From: Phycisphaeraceae bacterium
GTDB lineage: Bacteria; Planctomycetota; Phycisphaerae; Phycisphaerales; Phycisphaeraceae
DNA length: 14,250 nt
NCBI GenBank assembly: GCA_028281215.1
Contig: JANQKH010000537.1
Span: 1-14,250, forward strand
Direction: 5' to 3'
Positions 6,551-14,250 of this stretch are shown in pieces. The position numbers and the translations under genes were made by a program. Under the pieces are notes generated by a model that made no database searches, was not told the origin of the DNA, and worked only from the letters and a program-made list of their open reading frames with translations. Every line of letters starts with the position of its first letter. The first letter of the stretch is position 1.

Positions 6551-7850
6551 GTTCGAGTCGGGCTTCAATTCTTCGTTGGCAGTCCGCCAACAGAGTTTGG
6601 AAAATTTGAAAGGAGTCATTGGCGAGGATTTTCTCATTGATCAAGTCATCGAAGGCGCGGCGGCGGACGGCGGTCAGTTCGTCATGAAGTTGATTGAGCG
6701 TTGCCAAGTCGTTTTCCCGCTGATCGATCCGATCCGACAATTCACCGAGCAGGCCGTAGTACTTGTCGATGCGGTCTTTTTGAAGTTGGGTGTACCAGGT
6801 TCGAATGCCGGTGAAGATCGCCGCGAGGGTCACGATAATCGAAAGGACAAAACCCATGGACTCGGCATAGGTTTCGAGGAACCCGGGTTCGGCGCGCCGG
6901 AAGTAACGATCCGCGCCGGGGTGAATGGGGAACTGAAGCGTGGCGGGCTCGAAGTGCTCGCGCAGTTGAGAAGCGACGCGATGGGCTTTGACCAGATCGG
7001 CACGGTTCTCGAAGATCGATTCGACGACGGCTTCGGCAACCGCGTCGTCCAGATCGCGCCGACCCACCAGCAAAGCTCGTACGCCGACAGTGACTATCGG
7101 TTGACGTGGTTCACCGACGACGCCGTCATCATTACTGCCATAGGCATAACGCGGAATGACCGACCGCTCAATGAAAGGGTATTCAAGTTTAAGGCCTTCA
7201 ATTTCACCCCACGCATCGGCGGGATCGCCGAGACTGACGAACGCGACACGGCCCGAATCGATGGCACGCTGGCAGACTTCGGATTTGAGGCCGGACACAA
7301 ACAACATGGCGTCGATGTCACCCTTCACCAGCGCATCAGCGGCATCGCTCGCGGAAAGAAAGTGCGGCTGAAAATCTTCGTAATCCAACGCATAATGGCT
7401 GAGCAACATGCCAACCAGACGTTCGGTTCCGCTTCCTTTGTTGCCAACGGCAATGCGTTTGCCGCGGAAGTCATCGATGGCCTGGATGTCCACCGATCGG
7501 TGTTTGAGAATGTGCATCACCTCAACGTAAAGGGGCGTGAGGGTTCGCAGACGGGCGTCCGGTTCGTAACTGTTCTCGACGATGGTCAGATCGGTCTGGC
7601 CTGCGAGCAGGCGTTTGATGTTTTCATCACTGCCTTCGCTAGGCGAGATGTTGAGGGTGATATGCGGATGGCGACGGCCGATGGCATCGCGGATGCCGCC
7701 GGCGAGGGGTTGGTAGACGCCGCCGTCCTGGCCGGAGCTGAACCGCAGGGTGACGGGTCCGTCGCCGGTACGGGGCAGGATGATGCCAATGACCACGCCG
7801 AGGATGATCAAGGCGGCGCAGACAGCGAGGATGACCGTGCGTTTGCTCAT
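6531..7850 (-). CDS. TAXI-family TRAP-type solute-binding protein, membrane-anchored with C-terminal coiled coil
   Basis: Protein of 439 residues. TAXI proteins are extracytoplasmic receptors that normally hand organic acids to a TRAP permease. Seen: N-terminal anchor or uncleaved signal (residues 7-25), then LRFSSGQDGGVYQPLAGGI (35-53), where the family has its G..GG.Y motif, SEGSDENIKRLLAGQTDLTIVEN (71-93), and FRGKRIAVGNKGSGTE (128-143) as in other TAXI receptors. Unlike the usual receptor of about 320 residues, it has a second membrane helix (332-349) followed by a charged, coiled-coil-like tail (355-439) predicted to lie in the cytoplasm. No TRAP permease gene is in the window. The ATG at 7850 is chosen because GGAG lies 7 bases upstream; the frame is open 66 bp further. 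It could act as a sensor rather than a transporter subunit. Its stop overlaps the end of mqnE. Confidence 0.87.
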   Translation of the reverse strand: MSKRTVILAVCAALIILGVVIGIILPRTGDGPVTLRFSSGQDGGVYQPLAGGIRDAIGRRHPHITLNISPSEGSDENIKRLLAGQTDLTIVENSYEPDARLRTLTPLYVEVMHILKHRSVDIQAIDDFRGKRIAVGNKGSGTERLVGMLLSHYALDYEDFQPHFLSASDAADALVKGDIDAMLFVSGLKSEVCQRAIDSGRVAFVSLGDPADAWGEIEGLKLEYPFIERSVIPRYAYGSNDDGVVGEPRQPIVTVGVRALLVGRRDLDDAVAEAVVESIFENRADLVKAHRVASQLREHFEPATLQFPIHPGADRYFRRAEPGFLETYAESMGFVLSIIVTLAAIFTGIRTWYTQLQKDRIDKYYGLLGELSDRIDQRENDLATLNQLHDELTAVRRRAFDDLINEKILANDSFQIFQTLLADCQRRIEARLELTMQKA

Positions 7851-7876
7851 CGAAAGACTCCGCGTGGAATTAAACG

Positions 7877-7893
7877 GCGCAGCGACGCTGCGC
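7877..7893. other. GC hairpin upstream of the TAXI gene
   Basis: GCGCAGCG and CGCTGCGC flank a single A, giving a near-perfect 17-base palindrome (effective stem of 6-7 bp with a 3-5 base loop). It sits in the 126-bp gap between the small membrane protein gene and the TAXI gene. On the minus strand only a short AT stretch follows, so it is a weak terminator or attenuator candidate. Confidence 0.3.
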
Positions 7894-7976
7894 TTTGGGA
7901 AGACATGAAAAAGCAAAGCCGCAGCAAGGTCAAACGAACCGCCGCGTCAACGCCCAAAGGATGCGTCGTCACGAAT

Positions 7977-8255
7977 TTAGGAATTTTCGAGATGATGCCG
8001 TTTGCGAAGACCAAGCAGAAGGCAGACCAGCGCCAGGCAGGCGAGGCCGAGTGCAGCATCCTGTCCGAAGCCTGTGGATTCATCGATGACCGCGCCACTG
8101 GAGGCGGCGGCTCGTTCAGCCTGGTATTGGCGGGCAAATTCCGCGACCGCGAAGAACAGCAGCGTGGTGGCTGCGAGGAGCCAGCACATGCGCCAGAAGA
8201 TGCGTTGCAGCGACCTTTTCATCCGTTCGGCCATGGCACTACCTATTCCTTTCAT
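7977..8255 (-). CDS. Small hypothetical protein with two membrane helices
   Basis: Protein of 92 residues, family not recognised. Residues about 20-41 (FWRMCWLLAATTLLFFAVAEF) and about 66-83 (AALGLACLALVCLLLGL) are hydrophobic helices. The roughly 25-residue loop between them (RQYQAERAAASSGAVIDESTG) is polar, and the tail RKRHHLENS is basic. By the positive-inside rule both ends would be cytoplasmic with the loop outside. The ATG at 8255 is supported by AGGA 7 bases upstream; an ATG at 8234 would also work. It is on the same strand as the TAXI gene, 126 bp upstream of it, so co-transcription is possible. Both are membrane proteins, but a functional link is only inference. Confidence 0.65.
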   Translation of the reverse strand: MKGIGSAMAERMKRSLQRIFWRMCWLLAATTLLFFAVAEFARQYQAERAAASSGAVIDESTGFGQDAALGLACLALVCLLLGLRKRHHLENS

Positions 8256-8391
8256 CGGATCATCCTGTCCGAGTCCACGAGAACGATATCACGAAACCGC
8301 CGATTTGTCGCCAATGAAGTGACAAAAACACACAACAAGCATCCACTGCAGCAGGGTTGCGGCGATCAGGCGGGGAATTGTGAGAAACCGG

Positions 8392-11070
8392 TCAGCGTTG
8401 GGCGGTTTGAAGCGTGCCGGCGGGAACCCATTCCATCGCGCTGTCGTGATCGTTCATCGCGCGGATGATGCCGGCCCATTTGAGTCGGCCGGCTTGAATG
8501 GCCTCAAACTCCGGCACGATCTTGGACTCGGCAACAAATGCGTCGAGTTCTTTAAAGAACGGTTCATGATAACTGGCTAACTGAGCATATTGACGCATGA
8601 TGTCGACCGACTGGTTCAACGCGTCGCGTTCATCTTTGGGCATGACCTCGCGGTCGACCTGAAGCAGCCGTTCGATGACACGGGCCCGCACGCCCATCAG
8701 GTAGCTGATGGCGACCGGCTCGGTTCGCTGGGCTTCGATCGCCAGCGGAATCTTCTCCATGACAATTGCGCCCAGTTCGGCAGCCGGCGCTTTGGGATTG
8801 GACGGCAGGAGTTTCTCCAGTTGAGGCATCAAGACATCTTCAAACCGGTTGCGCAGGTTGGTGAGCTTCTCTTCATTGAGTTCCTTACCCGCAGCCTGAC
8901 GAAGCCAGACGTCCGCAGAGTAGTGGCCGAGCACGAAGGCGAAATGGTGCACGCCGATGATGCGGCGCATGAATTTCTCCATTGGCGGGATGGCGCTGTA
9001 GGCGTCCTGATATTCGGCGATGGCAACGTCGAAAGATTCACTGGCGAACGCCTTTTCCGCGTTGTCATAGTGCGCGGCGACGCGTTTCCATGGATCGCCG
9101 CCAACGTTGTCGATCTGCGCCTGTTCAAAGTTCTCGGTCAGCCGTTTGACATAGCGTTCCTTCTGGGTGAGCGCGAAGTCGCTCTTCTTGGTTTTGTCGA
9201 GGGCTTCGAAGTATTTCTTCTGCGCGGCCCAGTATTTGTCGGCCGAGGCTTCGTAGGTTTGCGAATCCAGCAAACCAACCGCCTCGGACACCAGCGCTTT
9301 GGCGGCGTCCCAATGGTGTTTCATCTTCACGTCGGCTTCGCCATCCTTGGCGCGGCGCATGGCGATGGCGGCGGCTTCCTTAGCGCGGAGGGCTTCGTCG
9401 CGGTCGAGCAGCCAGGCTTCCAAGGCGTTGACCGCCTTCTCGAACTCAGGCAGTTTCTGCTCCCACTCGGTGAACTGATGAGCGGACCAAAGTTGGTCCG
9501 ACTGTTTCATCATCGCAGTAGCGTGCTCGTAAACCGGTTTGACGCCGCCGGTGGGTCGAATGGTTTTGACGCGTGTCCAAACTTTTTCCAGCGCGGTTTT
9601 CTTCGCGAGTTGATCGTCGTTGAAGAACTCTTTCTTGCTCTTGCCGTTGTCCTTCGGTTGGCCGTCCTTGGGCGCGGAGTCGGTGGTGGTCACACCATCC
9701 TTGGTGGCGGGATTGTCGTTGTCACCGCTGAGCAGAATGAACCCGGCAACAAAGACGATCGGCGTGATGATACCGACGGCGATCAGGGTCTTGATGGCTG
9801 CCTGGTTCTGTCGCTGCAAGCGTGCAACTCGCCGATTGAGCGCGCGGTTTTCACCGCTGCCGTCATCGGCGACGATCGGCAATTCCGGTGCGGGTGCGTG
9901 ATCTTCGACCTGGTCATGCGCGAAGGCGTGCGCCGGTTCATGTGTATGTGCCGCGATAGCGGCGAGCGAGTGATCTTCGTCGACCACGGCCTCAGCCATG
10001 TCTTCCCACTGGTGTTCCGAGTCGTAGTTTTCCACATCGTCGACGGCGATCGCTTCTTCGTACTCCTCGTATGCCTCTTCTTGTTGTGCTTGCTGATGCT
10101 CGGCAGCGGCGACCTGCTGCTCCAATTCGCGTCGCGCATCGGCGGCGGCGGACGCGGTGGCGAACGGCAATCCGAATCGATTGCGGTCCCACTTCAGATC
10201 GAACGCAGCGCCACATGTGTTACACGCGGCGTCGAATGGTTTGACGTGTTCACCACACGAATGGCAGTAACCGAGCAAGTGCGAAATGCCCTGCACGTTG
10301 CGGGCAACCGACCAGAATTGCTTGGTCGAGGGGCCGCGCATCACCGTGTTGGGCTTGATGCGTCCCTTGCGCGCCAAGTCCACCATCACGTCGTAGCTGC
10401 AACCCGGCTTGAATGGATTCTTCTTGTCGCGAATGAACCACGGGCCCATGGCGATCTGCGTCGCACGTCGGCTGAGCGGTTCGAACAGGCCGCCGCACGA
10501 ACCGCACTTTTCCGTATCGTCCTGACAGTGACCACAATACGGGCACAGTACCTTGCCGTCAGCGTTGCGATCGGGTTCGTAAGGCGGCGGGGTGTCGCCC
10601 GCGGCTTCGATGTCGCGTTCGAGTTTCTCCTGCGCCTTTTTGACCTGCTCCGGCGACTTGTAGATCAGGCCGACCTCGTCAAACTCTTTTGGCGATTTGA
10701 ATTCAACCGCGCACTCGGGGCAACGGGTTTCCGAGTCGCCGATCTCCGCATGGCAACTGTGACAGTAACCGACCAGGTGCGCCAATCCCGGCGCATTTTT
10801 TGCGGCACACCAGAATTGATGAGTCGCCGGTCCGCGGAGGATGGTGGCGGGGGTCATCTGTTTGGCTCGAACCAGATCGCGCAGCGTGGCATAACTGACG
10901 CCTGGAATGAACTTCAATTGTTCATCGCGAAGAAACCACGGACCCATTTTGGTTTGGATGACCTGCCGACTGTGGGCGTCGAAGTGTCCGCCACATTGCT
11001 CGCACGGGCCCTGCTTGCGCTGGGCATGACCACAAAACGGACACAGAACCAGTTTGCGTTTCTCGGACAT
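8392..11070 (-). CDS. Duplicated zinc-ribbon/GYF-like domain protein with one membrane helix and large C-terminal domain
   Basis: Protein of 892 residues; function unknown. The N-terminal part holds two tandem copies of a module: zinc ribbon, GYF-like domain (GPWF...RGP..QFW), zinc ribbon. Module 1: C10/C13/C23/C26, GPWF at 43-46, ILRGPATHQFW 77-87, C103/C106/C117/C120. Module 2: C176/C179/C189/C192, GPWF 209-212, VMRGPSTKQFW 243-253, C269/C272/C283/C286. Residues about 310-405 are acidic and low-complexity, with several His. A single membrane helix follows (about 427-448, GIITPIVFVAGFILL), then a Lys-rich segment and a largely helical domain of about 400 residues. The N-terminus is likely cytoplasmic and the C-terminus outside. 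GYF-like domains usually bind proline-rich peptides, so this may be an adaptor that links a cytoplasmic partner to the envelope. The start has no strong Shine-Dalgarno but directly precedes the first Cys pair. Confidence 0.88.
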   Translation of the reverse strand: MSEKRKLVLCPFCGHAQRKQGPCEQCGGHFDAHSRQVIQTKMGPWFLRDEQLKFIPGVSYATLRDLVRAKQMTPATILRGPATHQFWCAAKNAPGLAHLVGYCHSCHAEIGDSETRCPECAVEFKSPKEFDEVGLIYKSPEQVKKAQEKLERDIEAAGDTPPPYEPDRNADGKVLCPYCGHCQDDTEKCGSCGGLFEPLSRRATQIAMGPWFIRDKKNPFKPGCSYDVMVDLARKGRIKPNTVMRGPSTKQFWSVARNVQGISHLLGYCHSCGEHVKPFDAACNTCGAAFDLKWDRNRFGLPFATASAAADARRELEQQVAAAEHQQAQQEEAYEEYEEAIAVDDVENYDSEHQWEDMAEAVVDEDHSLAAIAAHTHEPAHAFAHDQVEDHAPAPELPIVADDGSGENRALNRRVARLQRQNQAAIKTLIAVGIITPIVFVAGFILLSGDNDNPATKDGVTTTDSAPKDGQPKDNGKSKKEFFNDDQLAKKTALEKVWTRVKTIRPTGGVKPVYEHATAMMKQSDQLWSAHQFTEWEQKLPEFEKAVNALEAWLLDRDEALRAKEAAAIAMRRAKDGEADVKMKHHWDAAKALVSEAVGLLDSQTYEASADKYWAAQKKYFEALDKTKKSDFALTQKERYVKRLTENFEQAQIDNVGGDPWKRVAAHYDNAEKAFASESFDVAIAEYQDAYSAIPPMEKFMRRIIGVHHFAFVLGHYSADVWLRQAAGKELNEEKLTNLRNRFEDVLMPQLEKLLPSNPKAPAAELGAIVMEKIPLAIEAQRTEPVAISYLMGVRARVIERLLQVDREVMPKDERDALNQSVDIMRQYAQLASYHEPFFKELDAFVAESKIVPEFEAIQAGRLKWAGIIRAMNDHDSAMEWVPAGTLQTAQR

Positions 11071-11286
11071 TCGGCAAGCCTGCCAGGAGGGAATCGAACC
11101 ATCGCAGCGGGATTTAGCCCGTTTTCAGGCGTGACGTCTCATGATAGATCGGCTACACGATCATTCCAATCCAACATCGTGTCCACGCCGGCCTGCTGTC
11201 GAACTTCACAGTATATAACGCACCGGGATCGGCGTTGTTTCATCCCGGATTGGTTGAACTTCAGCGGGATATTTGATCCAGTCACG
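11071..11286. other. 216-bp intergenic region with tRNA-like relic and a stem-loop
   Basis: It separates the glycosylase gene from the zinc-ribbon gene, both on the minus strand. It contains a perfect 7-bp stem (CCGGGAT 11223-11229 and ATCCCGG 11242-11248, 12-base loop) without a T-run, a TATACT-like -10 on the minus strand near 11212-11217 with no good -35, and the tRNA-like sequence at 11080-11160. The zinc-ribbon gene probably starts its own transcript here. Confidence 0.4.
11080..11160 (-). pseudogene. Decayed tRNA-like sequence (class II, Ser/Leu-like) with intact T-loop
   Basis: Read on the minus strand, GATGG-TTCGATT-CCCTC (11103 to 11087) is a T arm with the conserved TTCGATT loop and one stem mismatch. 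Upstream of it CGGG-CTAAAT-CCCG resembles the long variable arm of a Ser or Leu tRNA, and CACGCCTGAAAA resembles a Ser-type anticodon region. A GCCGA near 11149-11153 matches the start of a Ser D arm. However, the anticodon stem does not pair, the D loop lacks GG, and no 5' strand complements the would-be acceptor CTGGCAG. It is therefore most likely a decayed tRNA or tRNA fragment rather than a working gene. It lies directly in front of the zinc-ribbon gene start. Confidence 0.35.
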
Positions 11287-11961
11287 TCACGGCCGGCTGA
11301 CGTGCGAATTGCCGCGGATGTAAAAACGCAGTGGTTTGTCCACCCATTCACCCGCGTAGTCGACACCGACGCGCGGTCCCACGTGAATCTGTGCAGCAGG
11401 GAACGTTCGTTTTCGGCGCTGCTCAATGAACAATTGTTCGTGCGTAGCCAGATCGATGCCATCCCACGTGCGATCGATGGCGAACGCCTGACAGAGTTTT
11501 GCGGGACCGGAGCAGAGGTTCGTATCGGGTATGGTCTTCTCTGGCGATTGAACCGTTGCGGATTTCGATCGCCCTTTGGCCTTCGATCGAGCCAGACGAT
11601 GGCGGCGCATAATTTCAATGCTTTCGGTCGGTTCCACGGCGCGCAACAGCACGGCAACGGGATGTTCCGATTGCGACGCGACCACGTTCATGCAAAAGTG
11701 CATCCCGTAGGTGAAATACACATAGGTGAATCCGCCGCCGAGCCACATCGAAGCGTTGCGATCGGTACGACGCCCATTGAAGGTGTGCGCCGCTTTGTCG
11801 GGTTTGCCTAGGTAGGCTTCTGTTTCGACGATAATGCCGGCGAGGCGCGTGCCGTCATCCAGCACGCGCACCAGTTGCTGGCCGAGCAGCGCCTTGGCGA
11901 CGGTGACCGAATCGCGCGTGTAGAAATTTCTTGGCAGGCGAGCGAGCGCTTTGTCGGACAT
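11287..11961 (-). CDS. 3-methyladenine DNA glycosylase, AAG/MPG family
   Basis: Protein of 224 residues, full length for bacterial members of the alkyladenine glycosylase family (PF02245-like). It flips out and excises 3-methyladenine, hypoxanthine and similar bases from DNA to start base excision repair. Seen: VETEAYLG (45-52) with the catalytic Glu at E48 and the base-stacking Tyr at Y50; H59 in DKAAH; YVYFTYGMHFCMN (80-92) with the intercalating Tyr at Y82 and pocket Asn at N92; VLLRAVEP; and GPAKLCQAF. These correspond in spacing to human E125, Y127, H136, Y159 and N169, so the enzyme should be active. Residues about 122-145 (RLARSKAKGRSKSATVQSP) are a basic loop. It begins only 9 bp after the stop of the DUF3616 gene on the same strand, so the two are probably co-transcribed. 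Confidence 0.94.
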   Translation of the reverse strand: MSDKALARLPRNFYTRDSVTVAKALLGQQLVRVLDDGTRLAGIIVETEAYLGKPDKAAHTFNGRRTDRNASMWLGGGFTYVYFTYGMHFCMNVVASQSEHPVAVLLRAVEPTESIEIMRRHRLARSKAKGRSKSATVQSPEKTIPDTNLCSGPAKLCQAFAIDRTWDGIDLATHEQLFIEQRRKRTFPAAQIHVGPRVGVDYAGEWVDKPLRFYIRGNSHVSRP

Positions 11962-11970
11962 GCGGGCAGT

Positions 11971-13113
11971 TTAGTGCGATGTTTCACTGTCCGGCTTCAA
12001 CTTAATGAACCGGCTGAAAAATCTCCGCTTGGCGACATCGCTGAGACTTTTGCAGGTTTGATTGCCCACCATCGTGCCGCCGTTGTCGCTGAGGATTTGC
12101 GGGCGACCGTCAGCATGCACCAACATCGCTTCGGGATTAAGCAACGACGGTTTGATTTCACGCACCAAACGGGGTTGATCGGCGCGCTTTCCGGACCAAG
12201 TGTAGTAGGCGAAGCGATGTTCACCGTCATGCGGACCGGCGATCAACACGTACTTTTTCATGGTCGACACATACGACATGCTGCGCACACCGCGTTTATC
12301 GAGGTCGAACAGCAACGGCTGCTTCCATTTTGCCGGTTGCTCACCCTTGATCATTGCATCAGGGTTGACAAGCCACAAGACAATCGCCTTCTTCTTCCTT
12401 TGCGGGTTTCGCAAACCGATGAGAAATCCTTCGCCGTTGGGTGCAGCAGCCAGCGATTCGATGTTGAAGCCCTTCTCCTTTGGCGCGAGATCGGCGTCGA
12501 CCGAATCGTCCGGTTGAATGCGCCGCTCCAATTTCAAATCGTGGTGCATGGGTTCAGCCAGAATGTCGTACACGAGTTTTCTGTGCACCGCGCCGGTCGG
12601 TTTCAGTTCGATCGCTTGGCCGTCGTCATGAATGTCGGTGGCGAAGAACACATGCCGGCCGCGTCGCCAGTGGCCGTTGCGGTTTCGGCCGTGCGAACCG
12701 ATCCAGTAGATGCGATCCTTGATGCGCACCGCTCCTTCGAGATCGGATTCAAGTTGCGCCGGCCCGACTTCGAGATATCGGCTTAGATCGAATGATGCGA
12801 CCGGCTCGCCGTGCCGGTCGGCGCGGTACAGGCGAAGGGTGTTGTCTTCATCGTTGGCGGCGACAAACATGCCCCCGCGCAGAGCGATGCCGGCCGAAGC
12901 GTCACACATGCCGAAGTGAACGTGCACGCCTTGTGTTTCTTTCAACAACGCCTTTTGCTTGTCCACATCACGCGGCAGCGATTGATCGGGTTGAAGGGCG
13001 TCGACTTCACGAGTTCGATCATCCAAAGGGGCCGAATCGCCGGCCACGCTGCATACAAGCACACCAATGGCGAGCAAAACACACCCGGCTGTTGTCATCC
13101 ATTTCGCTTGCAT
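11971..13113 (-). CDS. Secreted DUF3616-family protein
   Basis: Protein of 380 residues. Residues 1-25 are a signal peptide (GCVLLAIGVLVCSVAG), so it is exported. The body matches DUF3616 as I know it: GMCDASAGIALRGGMFVAANDEDNTLRLYR (68-97), DLEGAVRIKDRIYWIGSHGRNRNG, FNIESLAAAPNGEGFLIGLRNP, and the C-terminal LLNPEAMLVHADGRPQILSDNGG. Regular strand patterns suggest a beta-propeller. Family members are poorly characterised; no enzymatic residues can be assigned here. The start at 13113 precedes the hydrophobic core at the right distance; the ATG at 13098 is a second option. It is divergent from the FecCD-type permease gene, with 91 bp between them, and upstream of the glycosylase in a likely operon, although the two functions show no obvious link. 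Confidence 0.88.
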   Translation of the reverse strand: MQAKWMTTAGCVLLAIGVLVCSVAGDSAPLDDRTREVDALQPDQSLPRDVDKQKALLKETQGVHVHFGMCDASAGIALRGGMFVAANDEDNTLRLYRADRHGEPVASFDLSRYLEVGPAQLESDLEGAVRIKDRIYWIGSHGRNRNGHWRRGRHVFFATDIHDDGQAIELKPTGAVHRKLVYDILAEPMHHDLKLERRIQPDDSVDADLAPKEKGFNIESLAAAPNGEGFLIGLRNPQRKKKAIVLWLVNPDAMIKGEQPAKWKQPLLFDLDKRGVRSMSYVSTMKKYVLIAGPHDGEHRFAYYTWSGKRADQPRLVREIKPSLLNPEAMLVHADGRPQILSDNGGTMVGNQTCKSLSDVAKRRFFSRFIKLKPDSETSH

Positions 13114-13204
13114 CTTGCCGGTTTACCTTTCACAGCGCACTTAGAAAACCTGCCACCATCGTATCGCGCTGCGGCCTATGGTCCATCATCGCATTTTCAG
13201 CCGC

Positions 13205-14250
13205 ATGCGAAGATACACTGTCGGCGTGCCGACCGGTTCACCCCAACGCGCGCGGCTGATTCTCATCGCCCTTGCAATAGCATTGGTGATCGCCGCTGTG
13301 CTGCGCTTGATGATCAATCAGGGCGGCGGCGGGTTTTTTAACTGGCCGGAAGGGAACTTGCTCAGCGCGGTCGTCCATCTATTCGCCGGCGACTGGATCG
13401 ATACACCCGCGCAGGGTGTGCTGGGCATTCGCCTGACGCACGTGATTGTCGCGATGGTGGCCGGCGTGGCTTTGGCGACGTCGGGTGTGGCGTTGCAGAA
13501 CTTGCTGCGCAACCCGCTGGCCGAGCCTTTCATTCTCGGGCTGTCGAGCGGCGCGGCGGTGGGTTTTGTCCTCCAGCAGATGTTGCACAAAGCGGTCGAC
13601 GTTGCCATCGCGCCACTGCACATCGGCGCGCTGTTCGGCGCAATTGCCACGCTGGCCATCGTCTTCGCTGCCGGTCGCAAGCGCGGCGTGATCGATCCGA
13701 TCGGCGTGCTGCTGACCGGTGTGGTGATCAACGCGATCAATGGTGCAGTCATTCTGATTCTCTATCACTTCAACACGATCGGCGACATGGCGACGCTCGC
13801 GATGTGGATGCAGGGCTACCTCAACGAGTCGCCGCGCTCGATGGAAATGATCGTAGTGACGGCCGTGACCGTCGGCGGTTTCGCGTTGCTGTTGCATCGA
13901 AGCCGGGCGATGGACGCGGCGATGTTGTCGGACGCCGAGGCGATCAGCGTGGGCGTGCCGCTGAGTCGCCATCGCTTCACGCTCTTTGCGATTGCGAGTT
14001 TGCTTGCCGCGGGCGCGGTGGTGTTAGCAGGACCGTTGGCGTTTGTCGGATTGATCTGCCCGCACCTGGCTCGGCTGATGTTTGGGCCGGGGCATCGTAA
14101 TCTTTTGATTGCCTCTGCGCTGCTCGGCGCGATTCTGATTCTCGCGGCGGACACCACCGTCGCAGCGATTCGGGTCCGAACGTTTCCGATTGGCGTGTTC
14201 ACCGCGTTGATCGGCGGGCCGTTGTTCCTTTCGATGTTGCGCGGCCGACT
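13205..14250 (+). CDS. FecCD/BtuC-family ABC transporter permease (3' end outside window)
   Basis: Open frame of 348 codons running off the window; the family is usually 330-350 residues, so only a few residues are missing. It is the inner-membrane channel subunit of ABC importers for iron-siderophore, haem or cobalamin, working with a binding protein and an ATPase probably encoded just downstream. Seen: IRLTHVIVAMVAGVALATSGVALQNLLRNPLAEPFILGLSSGAAVG, the family's N-terminal signature with the NPLA.P..LG block; VLLTGVVINAINGA; ATLAMWMQGYL; AEAISVGV, the loop that docks to the ATPase; and AGPLAFVGLICPHLARLMFGPGHR. The substrate cannot be told. ATG 13205 is chosen; an in-frame ATG at 13178 and a GTG at 13226 are possible, and none has a clear Shine-Dalgarno. 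No cobalamin riboswitch is seen in the short upstream gap. Confidence 0.92.
   Translation, partial: MRRYTVGVPTGSPQRARLILIALAIALVIAAVLRLMINQGGGGFFNWPEGNLLSAVVHLFAGDWIDTPAQGVLGIRLTHVIVAMVAGVALATSGVALQNLLRNPLAEPFILGLSSGAAVGFVLQQMLHKAVDVAIAPLHIGALFGAIATLAIVFAAGRKRGVIDPIGVLLTGVVINAINGAVILILYHFNTIGDMATLAMWMQGYLNESPRSMEMIVVTAVTVGGFALLLHRSRAMDAAMLSDAEAISVGVPLSRHRFTLFAIASLLAAGAVVLAGPLAFVGLICPHLARLMFGPGHRNLLIASALLGAILILAADTTVAAIRVRTFPIGVFTALIGGPLFLSMLRGR

Noticed and set aside
8304..8326. TTTGTC/GACAAA inverted repeat as terminator of the zinc-ribbon gene
   Set aside because: The T-run lies on the wrong side of the stem for minus-strand transcription and the 6-bp stem is AT-rich.
6486..8468. Plus-strand open frame of 660 codons
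   Set aside because: Antisense shadow of the TAXI gene and the small membrane protein gene in GC-rich DNA.
8590..11811. Very long plus-strand open frame (1073 codons)
   Set aside because: It is antisense to the zinc-ribbon gene and most of the glycosylase gene, both of which have clear domains and motifs. The plus-strand translation has no recognisable protein character.
13114..13204. Possible cobalamin riboswitch before the FecCD-type permease
   Set aside because: The gap is only 91 bp, too short for the element, and no B12-box-like conserved segment is visible.

Overview
The window looks like a chromosomal segment from a planctomycete (PVC group). The clearest markers are a Pirellula/Verrucomicrobium-type membrane-bound dehydrogenase with a C-terminal haem domain, a coiled-coil/helix-turn-helix protein of a planctomycete style, a DUF3616 secreted protein, a large zinc-ribbon/GYF-like membrane protein, and a futalosine-pathway menaquinone gene (mqnE). 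Coding DNA is mostly GC-rich, many genes lack a strong Shine-Dalgarno, and most genes lie on the minus strand. No phage, insertion sequence, CRISPR array or rRNA is visible, so this is mainly a housekeeping and lifestyle region.

Layout: 1-690 (-) 5' part of a PfkB-type sugar kinase, cut by the window edge; 779-3292 (-) secreted PVC dehydrogenase/cytochrome; 3397-3840 (+) coiled-coil HTH regulator, divergent from the cytochrome and with a good sigma70-like promoter; 3927-4637 (-) AlkD-like alkylation repair protein; 4638-5224 a 587-bp non-coding region with a dense, helically phased CGGACA repeat cluster; 5225-6550 (+) mqnE carrying an in-frame palindromic repeat insertion; 6531-7850 (-) membrane-anchored TAXI solute-binding protein, whose end overlaps the end of mqnE; 7977-8255 (-) small two-helix membrane protein; 8392-11070 (-) zinc-ribbon/GYF-like membrane protein; 11080-11160 (-) decayed tRNA-like sequence; 11287-11961 (-) 3-methyladenine DNA glycosylase; 11971-13113 (-) DUF3616 secreted protein, probably co-transcribed with the glycosylase; 13205-14250 (+) FecCD/BtuC-type ABC permease, cut by the window edge.

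The genes do not form one pathway. Several respiration, envelope and uptake functions sit side by side (periplasmic cytochrome-dehydrogenase, menaquinone synthesis, TAXI receptor, siderophore/cobalamin-type permease), together with two unrelated alkylation-repair proteins. The most unusual signals are not whole genes. They are the phased CGGACA array upstream of mqnE, the repeat element inside the mqnE reading frame, the sharp base-composition break inside the dehydrogenase gene, and the tRNA-like relic in front of the zinc-ribbon gene.
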